From a virus: DNA of 23,189 nucleotides. The notes under the pieces were generated by a model that ran no database searches, was not told the DNA's origin, and saw only the letters and a program-made list of their open reading frames with translations. Made by a program: the position numbers and the translations under genes. Shown here in pieces: positions 1-8,400 of the stretch; positions within the stretch are counted from its first letter, which is position 1, and each line of letters starts with the position of its first letter. The DNA lies in IMG/VR virus record IMGVR_UViG_3300047557_000429, positions 1-23,189 of that record; one strand, given 5' to 3'.

Positions 1-1
1 C

Positions 2-37
2 AAGGGAGGTAAGCAGAAGCTGCCCCTTCCCAAGTAG
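2..37 (+). CDS. C-terminal end of an upstream gene (partial)
   Basis: The frame starting at base 2 reads as a short basic, proline-containing tail (KGGKQKLPLPK) and stops at TAG 35-37. It lies upstream of a well-supported gene on the same strand, separated by about 90 nt of non-coding sequence. That fits the last codons of another early or replication gene whose body lies left of the window. Only eleven codons are visible, so neither the product nor the reality of the gene can be established. Confidence 0.35.
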   Translation, partial: KGGKQKLPLPK

Positions 38-129
38 TACTATATCTAGTAACCCCCTCACTACATCCAGTGGCTTGCGCCGGTGAGGATAAGGGACTAT
101 GGTGCGAGCCCCCACAAAGGAGAAAGTCA

Positions 130-555
130 ATGGCTGACAACAACACGCTGCCGTCTCTCGTTGAGTTCAGTGAGAACATTGCTGATGCTGAGGCTCCCGA
201 GCCGCTGCCGGCAGGTGAATACCGAGGCACGATTCAGTCGTGCGAAGTGAAGCTCTCGCAGAAGGGTACCAAATACGGCTCCGCGCGTATCCTCATCCCT
301 ACCGATCAGTTCCCTGCGGACTTCGATGCGTCGCAGTATCCTGACGGCATGACGCTGAGCTACAACCTCATCGGTCTCGAAGACAATCGTATCGCACGGT
401 ATCGTCTGCGTCAGTGGTGCGAGGCAATCGGCGCTCCGGCCACGAAGCAGATCGATGTCAACGATTGGGTCGGCCTCGATGCCAATTTCCGACTCGACGT
501 TGAGACGTACGAGGGCGTGAAGCGCAACAATATCCGTGGCGTCTCTCGCGCTTGA
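130..555 (+). CDS. Probable ssDNA-binding-like phage protein (DUF669-like)
   Basis: This 141-residue protein starts at ATG 130, behind a good Shine-Dalgarno (AAAGGAGA at 117-123). A TTG-initiated extension back to 70 would have no such signal and was dropped. The chain has an acidic N-terminus, then a PAGEY segment at residues 27-31 leading into beta-rich sequence, and a short helical stretch around residues 86-101. This order resembles the small phage proteins grouped as DUF669, which are thought to be OB-fold-like and are often found beside recombination or replication genes. A role in covering ssDNA for the helicase and polymerase downstream is inferred from that resemblance and from position. 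No catalytic motif is visible. The family match is from pattern only and is moderately uncertain. Confidence 0.6.
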   Translation: MADNNTLPSLVEFSENIADAEAPEPLPAGEYRGTIQSCEVKLSQKGTKYGSARILIPTDQFPADFDASQYPDGMTLSYNLIGLEDNRIARYRLRQWCEAIGAPATKQIDVNDWVGLDANFRLDVETYEGVKRNNIRGVSRA

Positions 556-564
556 CAACAACGA

Positions 565-590
565 TGGCCGGGGCTACATTGTCCCGGTCA
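565..590 (+). other. Intergenic GC-rich hairpin
   Basis: Bases 565-574 can pair with 581-590, giving a stem of about ten pairs that includes two G-U pairs, around a six-base loop (TACATT). It sits ten bases after the stop of the ssDNA-binding-like gene and about 40 bases before the next start. No T-run follows on the + strand, so a classical intrinsic terminator is not supported. An mRNA 3' stabiliser or processing site is possible. Its GGCCGGG core recurs in the hairpin at 940-975. Confidence 0.45.
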
Positions 591-628
591 CTACCTCATA
601 CAACCAACCCTTTCTAGGAGACTAGACT

Positions 629-901
629 ATGGCTCTCGATACCATCAAGAAGAATGACCGTCCCGTCGCTGACAAGCCGAAGCGGGTTCAGAAGCCCATC
701 GACAAGAAGCTGTACCTCTTCTACCGTGCCACGACCGGTGCGGACGGTATGCCGGATGTCGAAATCATCGACGTGCAGTCGGACAAGCGCAAGGCCCTCG
801 ACACCTTCATGTCTTACCGTGCGGACGCCACGGTCAAGATGAAGGAATACAAGCTGCCGAAGCGCAGTGACACTGCCGAGATCGCTGAGGCGGTTGAGTA
901 A
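629..901 (+). CDS. Small basic protein of unknown function
   Basis: This 90-residue protein starts at ATG 629 with a clear ribosome binding site (TAGGAG at 615-620, eight bases upstream). The N-terminal third is rich in Lys and Arg. The middle contains a beta-like stretch (KLYLFYRATTG) and the C-terminus is acidic (AEIAEAVE). I do not recognise a family. The basic N-terminus and the location between a probable ssDNA-binding protein and a helicase suggest contact with DNA or with a replication protein, but this is inference only. Hairpins flank the gene on both sides, which suggests its message level may be set separately from its neighbours. Confidence 0.75.
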   Translation: MALDTIKKNDRPVADKPKRVQKPIDKKLYLFYRATTGADGMPDVEIIDVQSDKRKALDTFMSYRADATVKMKEYKLPKRSDTAEIAEAVE

Positions 902-939
902 GCGCAGCTAGGACTTCTTCTCCGTTGGACTAGCAGCGC

Positions 940-975
940 GAGGGCCGGGACAGAGTTGAGGCTGTTCCGGCCCTT
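940..975 (+). terminator. Strong intergenic hairpin, possible terminator
   Basis: Bases 940-953 pair with 962-975 in a 14-pair stem (two G-U pairs) around an eight-base loop. The stem is very GC-rich (core GGGCCGGGACAG). The following sequence (CTCGTATTTATC) has only a weak T-run, so it may be an inefficient terminator, an attenuator, or an mRNA 3' stabiliser ahead of the helicase gene. It lies in the 114-base gap between the 90-residue gene and the helicase. Confidence 0.5.
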
Positions 976-1015
976 CTCGTATTTATCACTACCACCACCA
1001 GCTGTGGAGCATGGT

Positions 1016-2362
1016 ATGCAAGACCTAGACGTCAACCAGCAACTAGCAATCGCCGATGTGATCGATCTGAATAAGAGGCTCGTAGCAGTAACAGGGCCAG
1101 CAGGTTCCGGTAAGACAACGATCATCAAGACCGCCTGCGACAAGCTGTCAGATGCAGCAGTGTCGTTTGCACTAGCAGCGCCAACAGGCAAGGCTGCACG
1201 TCGCATCACAGAAGCGACAGGCTACAAAGCCACAACCCTCCACCGTCTTCTCGAATACTCGCACCCAGGTCAACCTGATCCCGAGACTGGTGAAGTCTCG
1301 CAGACGTCAGAACCGAAGCGTGACAGGAACACTCCTCTCTCGCAGCAAGTGATCATCATCGATGAGTACGCGATGATCAACACAGTGCTACATCGCAATC
1401 TCGTCAACGCTCTCGGTCCTCAGTCTGTGCTGCGTTGCTTCGGTGACTTGGCGCAGCTACCTCCTATCGAGGATGCTGATCTCAAGACTGTCGATGAGAC
1501 TCCGTTCGAACGTGTGCTGAAGATGAAGCATACGCACAAGCTGGAGACTGTGTATCGACAGGCTGAGGGCTCCGATCTCTTGACGGCTGCGAACCAGATT
1601 CGTCTCGGTCGCGCGCCGCGCATTGGTCTGAACTTCAAGTTCAAGATGACTGACAATCCTGTGGATCTGCTCATGGACCATGTGGTCAAGAGTGGTATCG
1701 ACTATAAGTCTATCAAGAACCAGATCATCACTCCGCAGAAGAAGTCGTGGGTAGGTACACATGCACTCAACACTACACTTCAGGCGCTGCTCAACCCGAC
1801 AATGGACATGGGTCTTGAGCTACCGAGACATCGATGGGACATTCGTTTCGATACCCGTAAGCGTCCTATTCCGACCTTCATCAATGTCGGCGACAAGGTG
1901 GTCTGCACTGAGAACAGCTATGAACTGCGCAATTATGAAGAACGCTTTGCGCAGTGGGATGACAAGGAAGACAAGCCTGTCCTCGGTACGTACATCCCTA
2001 CGCCAGACAATAAGCAGATGCTCAACGGTGAGACCGGCGTGGTGGTTGCTATCTCGCCTCTTGGGGCGTTGGAGATTGACTTCGGAGATCGTGTGGTCGA
2101 GGTGCCACATGAGTATTCCGAGTTCCACAAGGATCACTTCATTACAATCGATCCGCGCAAGCGACTGGACTTGGCCTATGCTCTCACGACTCATAAGACG
2201 CAGGGTAGTGAGTACGAGAATGTGTGCTACGTGATGAACAAGTCTACGTGGTACATGGCGAACCGCAAGAACTTCTACACTGGTATCACACGTGCGCGCA
2301 AGAGTGCATTCGTGATCACTGATCAGCGCGCATGGACTAGGAGCCTCGGCAATGCGGGGTAA
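1016..2362 (+). CDS. SF1B DNA helicase, RecD/Dda type
   Basis: This 448-residue ATP-dependent helicase should unwind duplex DNA 5'-3' during phage replication or recombination. Starting at ATG 1016, with GGAG at 1006-1009, the motifs are in order: Walker A GPAGSGKTT at residues 27-35; a motif Ia-like APTGKAA stretch near 55-62; Walker B with D116-E117; motif III GDLAQLPP near 143-150; an arginine-bearing YRQAEGSDLL segment near 180; and C-terminal motifs THKTQGSEYENV (about 392-403) and YTGITRARK (about 421-429). Length and layout match T4 Dda and short RecD-like helicases. A longer reading from TTG 956 starts inside the loop of the upstream hairpin and lacks a ribosome binding site. The stop overlaps the next gene by 11 bases. 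No key residue appears to be missing. Confidence 0.92.
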   Translation: MQDLDVNQQLAIADVIDLNKRLVAVTGPAGSGKTTIIKTACDKLSDAAVSFALAAPTGKAARRITEATGYKATTLHRLLEYSHPGQPDPETGEVSQTSEPKRDRNTPLSQQVIIIDEYAMINTVLHRNLVNALGPQSVLRCFGDLAQLPPIEDADLKTVDETPFERVLKMKHTHKLETVYRQAEGSDLLTAANQIRLGRAPRIGLNFKFKMTDNPVDLLMDHVVKSGIDYKSIKNQIITPQKKSWVGTHALNTTLQALLNPTMDMGLELPRHRWDIRFDTRKRPIPTFINVGDKVVCTENSYELRNYEERFAQWDDKEDKPVLGTYIPTPDNKQMLNGETGVVVAISPLGALEIDFGDRVVEVPHEYSEFHKDHFITIDPRKRLDLAYALTTHKTQGSEYENVCYVMNKSTWYMANRKNFYTGITRARKSAFVITDQRAWTRSLGNAG

Positions 2363-2927
2363 GAAGCGAGATCCACAAGTCGCTCGCGTGCGGTACGAAG
2401 ATGCGATGAAGCTGTATGATCGACTAATCGACGCAGGGATGTATGCGATCAAACCCATTCCACCAGAAGGCATGGAGACAGAGATGAATGAGCCTGAACA
2501 TGACCACCTCCGAGAAGCTATGGCAGCAGTGGATCAGCAAGAGACAGAGATTGCTGACACTGTGGCTGGTGCCGCCGTTGTGGATCGCACTGAGCATGTT
2601 GACGTGCGTTCTATGATCCTCGATCTGCAACAGTCGAAGTACCCTGACGATAACATCGCTGCTCTCCTACGCGAGAGAGGCAAGACCCATGGTGAGTTTA
2701 CCGATCACGCTATGGTGACGCAGCAGTTGAAGCAGATCGTTCGCACGCATTGCAACATGAATAGTGGCGTGCGTTCGTATGAGCTTCTGTCTCCGATCCA
2801 GCAGGAAGCTATCGACATGATCCTGCACAAGATCGGTCGCATCATCGCTGGTGATCCTAACTTCCCTGATCACTGGGATGATCTCTCTGGGTATCCGAAG
2901 CTCGTAGCACAGAGGCTCCGCAAATGA
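2352..2927 (+). CDS. DUF6378-like phage protein
   Basis: This 191-residue protein starts inside the end of the helicase gene (ATG 2352, with AGGAG about eight bases upstream), so it is probably translationally coupled. Residues about 105-190 contain the pattern RGKTHGEF, then a helical stretch, LSPIQQEAIDM, HKIGRIIAGDP, and HWDDLSGY. I recognise this as the phage domain DUF6378, whose biochemical role is unknown to me. The first 40 residues are basic and helical, followed by an acidic linker at about 41-80. An internal ATG at 2484, preceded by GGAG, could give a shorter 147-residue form. The neighbours are helicase and DNA polymerase, so a replication or nucleotide-related role is plausible but not shown. 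Confidence 0.85.
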   Translation: MRGKKRDPQVARVRYEDAMKLYDRLIDAGMYAIKPIPPEGMETEMNEPEHDHLREAMAAVDQQETEIADTVAGAAVVDRTEHVDVRSMILDLQQSKYPDDNIAALLRERGKTHGEFTDHAMVTQQLKQIVRTHCNMNSGVRSYELLSPIQQEAIDMILHKIGRIIAGDPNFPDHWDDLSGYPKLVAQRLRK

Positions 2928-5425
2928 TCACCACCACAGAGCAGATGAAGTCTGAGTTCACTATGCGTGCGAACGCTGCTGAACTCGACGTCCACTGCCT
3001 GATGGATGGTTCGCTCTACTCTACTATCGCTGTCGTTGCCGAAGCTCCTGGCGACACAGAGTGTAGAGTAGGGCGTCCGCTCGTTGGTGGTAGTGGCACG
3101 CATCTCTGGAACACACTCCGTCCACAGAAGATCACGAGGGCTGACTGCTATGTCACGAACGTCGTCAAGAAGAAGCTCATTGAACGCGATGATTCGAAGG
3201 CGGTGTTATCAAGACACGAGCTTGATCACTGGAGCAGTCTGCTTACGTGGGAACTCCTTCAGCTACCGAACCTTCGTTATGTGTTCGCTCTTGGCAACTA
3301 CGCGCTCCGGGCCCTTACAGGACATGAGGGGATTACCTCTTGGCGTGGCTCTGTCCTTGAAGTCACGCTTGAAGCAGAAGGCATCAGTCGAACTGTTAAG
3401 GTTATATGTGCAAACAATCCCGCACTAGTGCTGAGGGAGCCGAAGAATGAGATCATATTCGCCCTCGATTGCGCTAAACTCCGAAGAGTTATCGACGGCA
3501 GACATCAACCTCATCCAATGCTGGTCCACATTAACCCCACACCTCGACAGGCTATCGACTTTATACGTGGACTCAGAGCGGATCGTATTCCCATCGCAAC
3601 TGATATTGAGACTATCGGTGGAGAGACAGCATGTATTGGATTTGCGAACCGAACTGACGAAGCTATGTGCATCTCTTTCCGAGACCTTACCAGTAATCGG
3701 TTTGATACGAGTGACGAGGCCCGCATACGGCAGGAGATACAGTCTCTATCTGATGATCCGGCTACGCGGTATGTGATGCAGAACGGCATGTTCGACATGT
3801 CGTGGCTCTGGTACAAGGACAAGATCGCGCTACGCAAGGCGCACTTCGACACGATGCTCGCACATCACACGCTGTATCCTCAGCTGCCGCACAACCTCGG
3901 CTTCCTCACTACGCAGTACACTGATCACCCCTACTACAAGGATGAGAAGGATGACTGGAAAGAAGCCGGAGACATCGACTCGTTCTGGCGATACAACGGC
4001 CACGATTGCTGCATTACGTTGCAGGTGTTCATGCGGGAACTGGATGAACTCCGTGCGGCACGTCTGGATCGATTCTTCTTCGAGCACGTTATGCGTCTAC
4101 AAATGCACCTCGTGCGGCTTACGGTTGGCGGCATTCGTGTCGATACCACCCTTAAAGACCGTCTGTTCGTCGAGCTAGAACAGGAGGTGCAGCAGAAGCT
4201 ACGCGTGTTCCAAGAAGCTGCACGCGCTGCGACTGGCGAGGGGGAGGACTACGAGCCTAACCCGTCGTCGCCGAAGCAACTCAGTGACCTGCTGTTCAAC
4301 AAGCTGAAGCTGGTGGGGAGAGGTAGTAGCACTAACGCTGAGAACCGTACGACGATGTACAACCATCCGCGTACGAAGGAGGAAGCGCGTGCTGTGATCC
4401 GCGCGATCGATGAGTACGCCAAGGAGAAGAAGTTCTTCTCGACCTATGCGTCGATGGCTATCGATCCTGATCAGCGGTTCAGGTGTGAGTGGAAGCAGAC
4501 TGGTGTGCAATCTGCTCCCGGTCGTCTGTCGTCAGCAGCGACATGGTGGGGCTGCGGTATGAATGCGCAGAACCAACCATCACGGGCGCAGCAAATGTAC
4601 ATTGCTGACCCTGGCTACTGCTTTATCTACTTCGACCTTAGTCAAGCCGAGGCGCGAGTCGTCGGCTGGCTTGCTAATATCGAGTCGTGGATTCGTGACT
4701 TCGAGCGTGCGAGAGTCGATGGGAAGTACGACTGTCACAGGGCCCTTGCCAGCGAAATGTTCGGCGTACCTTACGACGAGGTTCCGACCAAGGACCGTGA
4801 CGCTAGTGACCAACCCACGATCAGGTACATTGCTAAGCGGTGCAGACATGGCCTCAACTACCGTATGGCCCCAGATAGGCTAAGCCTCACCACCGGGCTT
4901 TCACGCAGTGAGGCATACCGTTCTTACGAGATCTATCACAAGATCAATCCCGAGTTGCGCTTGTGGTGGGCCGCGTTAGAGCAGGAGATCCGCACTACCA
5001 AGGCCCTCTACAATGCGTTCGGCAGACGCTTGCCGTTGCTTGAACGTCCTAGCACAGAGGCACTGGAAAGTATAGTGGCGTTCAAGCCCCAATCGACAAT
5101 CGGCGATAAGGTTTGCCGTGTAATCTATAAGGCACACGATGACCCTCGATGGCCGAGAACGGCTAGGCTTGGCATCAACGTCCACGATGCGCTGATCGGG
5201 CTAGCGCCTATCGACAAGGCTAAGGACTGTCTACGCATCCTACGTAAGTACGCAGAGGAGCCTATATTGTTCCCGGCTAATCCCATCAATGTTGGAGGCA
5301 AGACTGTCCGCTCGTGTACTGAGCCACTCATCATACCGATGGACGCAGGCATCTCGGTCCCTGACGAACAGGGACTTCACAGATGGTCTACGATCAAGAA
5401 GATCAGTCGCGAAGACTACTGCTGA
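2924..5425 (+). CDS. Family A DNA polymerase with UDG-like and 3'-5' exonuclease domains
   Basis: This 833-residue replicative polymerase starts at ATG 2924 in an ATGA overlap with the previous stop. Residues about 30-190 resemble family 4 uracil-DNA glycosylases (EAPG at 40-43, GRPLVGGSG at 50-58, a VTNVVK stretch near 77-82). The usual His-Pro motif reads NNPA (164-167), and no N-terminal CxxC iron-sulfur ligands are seen. Such fusions are known from SPO1-type polymerases. Residues about 220-400 are a DEDDy exonuclease with D227/E229, N287/D291 and Y357/D361. The polymerase domain has motif A DLSQAEARV (D571, E576), motif B with R634, K638, H642 and Y646, and motif C H754-D755. In motif B, H642 replaces the usual Phe or Tyr. 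Motif C reads HDA rather than HDE. Polymerase and exonuclease activities are expected; glycosylase activity is doubtful. Confidence 0.95.
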   Translation: MITTTEQMKSEFTMRANAAELDVHCLMDGSLYSTIAVVAEAPGDTECRVGRPLVGGSGTHLWNTLRPQKITRADCYVTNVVKKKLIERDDSKAVLSRHELDHWSSLLTWELLQLPNLRYVFALGNYALRALTGHEGITSWRGSVLEVTLEAEGISRTVKVICANNPALVLREPKNEIIFALDCAKLRRVIDGRHQPHPMLVHINPTPRQAIDFIRGLRADRIPIATDIETIGGETACIGFANRTDEAMCISFRDLTSNRFDTSDEARIRQEIQSLSDDPATRYVMQNGMFDMSWLWYKDKIALRKAHFDTMLAHHTLYPQLPHNLGFLTTQYTDHPYYKDEKDDWKEAGDIDSFWRYNGHDCCITLQVFMRELDELRAARLDRFFFEHVMRLQMHLVRLTVGGIRVDTTLKDRLFVELEQEVQQKLRVFQEAARAATGEGEDYEPNPSSPKQLSDLLFNKLKLVGRGSSTNAENRTTMYNHPRTKEEARAVIRAIDEYAKEKKFFSTYASMAIDPDQRFRCEWKQTGVQSAPGRLSSAATWWGCGMNAQNQPSRAQQMYIADPGYCFIYFDLSQAEARVVGWLANIESWIRDFERARVDGKYDCHRALASEMFGVPYDEVPTKDRDASDQPTIRYIAKRCRHGLNYRMAPDRLSLTTGLSRSEAYRSYEIYHKINPELRLWWAALEQEIRTTKALYNAFGRRLPLLERPSTEALESIVAFKPQSTIGDKVCRVIYKAHDDPRWPRTARLGINVHDALIGLAPIDKAKDCLRILRKYAEEPILFPANPINVGGKTVRSCTEPLIIPMDAGISVPDEQGLHRWSTIKKISREDYC

Positions 5426-8400
5426 GGTGGCTTGCCTATCAGCAATCGTCTACTGACAGCAGCTAGGTTCTCTAGCGTCAGAGGTACACCGTACTGCTGT
5501 TTGAATGCCTCGCCATAAGCCTGCTGGATAGACTCTACGTTCTTGTCCAGCAGGTCTTTCTGTTGCATCTGTGCAATGAGCGTACGACGTGCGATGTTGT
5601 TGCTCATCTGCGCACGGTCGGTAGGACTAATGGACGCACGGCTCGTAGCACTACGTGTCAGGTCGATCTCCGCACGCAACATGTCTAGCTGTTTGCCAAG
5701 CTGTCCATATGGCGTCTTGTTCCCGAGCTTCTTCGTCAACTCACCAATGATCTGCTGCGTGAGTGGATCACGGATCGTCTCAGGATTGCGCACCTGCGGG
5801 TTGCCAGCTACCTGTGTGTAGTACTGGCTAGCCTCGCGTAGATGACCACCAGCCTCACGCAGTGCCTTGCTATAAGCATTGAACGTCTTCACGCGTTCAG
5901 TCAGTGACCAGACACCTGGACCGTCAGGCATCTTGTCCATCTGCTGTTGCCAGTACTCGTCAATGAATCCCTCAACACCCTGCTTGAGGGGAGACCATTT
6001 GTCCTTGCCTTCTCCTGCCTTCTTAGCAGCAGCATGCACAGACGCACCAGTCTCTAGTCCCTCTAGCATCTGCACACCGAACAGACCACCGAGAGCCATA
6101 GCTACGTCCTTGATGCGCGTGCCCATAGCCGCGGCGCTCGCACCAACATAAGGCAAGTCCTCTAGCGACGACACACCAGACGTCGCACCAGGATCGATGC
6201 GCGTGCTTTGCTGTCCACCACGGAACGGATTAGTTCCTTCAGCAATAGCATCCTGCATATTGATCTTAGCGCCGAACAGAGAGGCACCGGCAGTCACAGC
6301 CGTCGGCACAAAACCCCCCAACACGTCAGCTAGTGTATTGCGTACCACACTCCATGCAGTCGGATTGTCCTCGACAGTACCAGCAGGCACCATGCCCATA
6401 GCAGGCATCGACTGAATGATGGCACTCGTCAGTGGGCCGAAGTCAGGCGGGATTGGCATCTTCATGAACTTCTCTGGTTCGAAGTCCATGAGTTCACCAT
6501 TGTGCCACTTCGAGAATGTGTCGAAGAAGTCAGGATGCGCAGGATCAGGGAACAGCATGTTCCTCTCGCGTTCATAGCGAGGCATGACATTCCAATAGTA
6601 GTTGCTCGTACCAGGGCTACGGCTAGCCAGATACGCAGCAGCTACGGCAGGCGCAACGCCGAGCATCATGACTCGAGAGAACGCATCGAGATGATCGACA
6701 CTGAACGGCTTCACCGTAGGGTCCATGCCGAATGCAGCACGCAGGCGCTTAGACATGATAGCGTAGCCTGCCATCTGCACACGCGCGTATGGCACAGTGC
6801 GTTGCAGGAACCGCATCGTGCGACTACCACTCATGCGGATGAGGTCGCCTTCTGTCTCACGACCTAGCATCTCGATGCGTGCAAGTTCCTTCTTGGGGAT
6901 CAGGTCTACAGATCCGTATTGCTTCTTAGCCTTGGCCATCTCCTGTGCAATAGCACCGAGACGAGAGCCAGACTGCATAGTCTCGAAGAAGTTAATCCAT
7001 GCCTTGAGCGGATAGCTAAGAGGGAACGTAGCCAAGCGTCCAGCAGCGCCAAGCCTAGAACCAGTGATCTCTTCAACACGCGACCGTAGACCCGCAACCT
7101 TCTCGACAGTATGTCCCACCATCGACTCAGGATCTAGTCCAAGTGTCAACGCATCTTCGAGCATGAATCGCTTCATGTTCTGCGATGAGGTCCACATCCA
7201 GTCATCGAACTTCTTGACGTCGCCGAACGCAGAGACTAGGCGCTTACCGCTTTCTGTCTGCACCAGAACAGTGCGCAGGTCCCTCATGATGTCTGCGATC
7301 ATGTGATGCACAGGTTCGCCAGCAACAGCAGCACGTGCCATGCCTCGCGCCACGGTGACAGGCGAGATACCGCTACCCGCTCTAGCGAGAGAGACAGCAC
7401 TAGGCATAGCCCACAGCAACTGCTTCATCAGCGCCGCAGGACCGCCTAGCGCACCAGTGTAGCCGCGCTGCAACCAGACGCGCGGTACCTGCATCATCTT
7501 CTCTGCCATCGAGAGATTGTCAGCGACGACGTTCAAGCCTTTCGCCAATCCCTCTGGTACCTGCCATACCTGTTCCTTGCCTTTGTCGAACGTGACGACG
7601 TGCTTAGTAGGATCGATCTCCTTCACAGCATTGCGGTTCGTAGGAGTGAGACCGAGCCTTTTCATGATAGCAGTGTGACTAGCATTGCGCTCAAGCAACG
7701 ATGCACTGTGCTGTGCGTACTGCACCAAGGCTTCCATAGATGCTCCAGGCAAAGTCACCATGTGCGACACGTCATCGGTGTTTACACGACGAGCGTCACG
7801 GGTCAGTGCCTGAAACGCAGGACCACGCTGCTTCTCTCCGCGCATGGCTTTGTCCCACCACGAACGGCCAATGTCTTCATCCTGCCACTGACGGCCGTAG
7901 TAGAAGAAGCGCTGTAGGTTCTGTGCAGACTGAGGATCATCGATGCCACGGCCCACGCGTTCATTGAGGATGCGCTTCGTCGTGCGATCGACAAGGTTGA
8001 GATGTTGCTTCAACTCAGGCAGATCATTCGTCATCTTAGCGACGAGCTGCTCAGCCTCACGTGTCGTGTACTGCGGCATCACAAGACGCGTCTCAGGCTC
8101 ATCATCCTTGATCTTCCTCACTGCTTCCTGTGCAGCTTGGTAAGCATCGAGGTTAGCCTTCGTCGGCGCACGTCTGAACGCAGTGCCAGCATCGAGCATC
8201 GCGTCATCCGCAAGCTTCAATGCCTCCTTGCGTCTGTCGAGCAGCACATGCAAGTTCGCGTACTCGTCCCATGCCTTCTGTGCATCAGGACTCATGCGCT
8301 GGTAGTTGCGCACAGGTTCGATGACCCACTCATCAGCTTGCTGCTTGACGCGCTTGAAGAACGACGCACCATGCGCAGATGCAGCGATGTCGTCAACATC

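Noticed and set aside
75-103. Possible sigma70-like promoter (TTGCGC, 17 bases, TATGGT)
   Set aside because: The -35 matches only three of six consensus bases. The position is sensible, but the match is too weak to call.
956-1015. TTG-initiated N-terminal extension of the helicase
   Set aside because: It would start inside the loop of the 940-975 hairpin. ATG 1016 has GGAG at the right distance and begins just before the conserved region.
1820-2473. 217-codon - strand frame opposite the helicase C-terminus
   Set aside because: The helicase motifs on the + strand are unambiguous, and the opposite frame has no recognisable domain.
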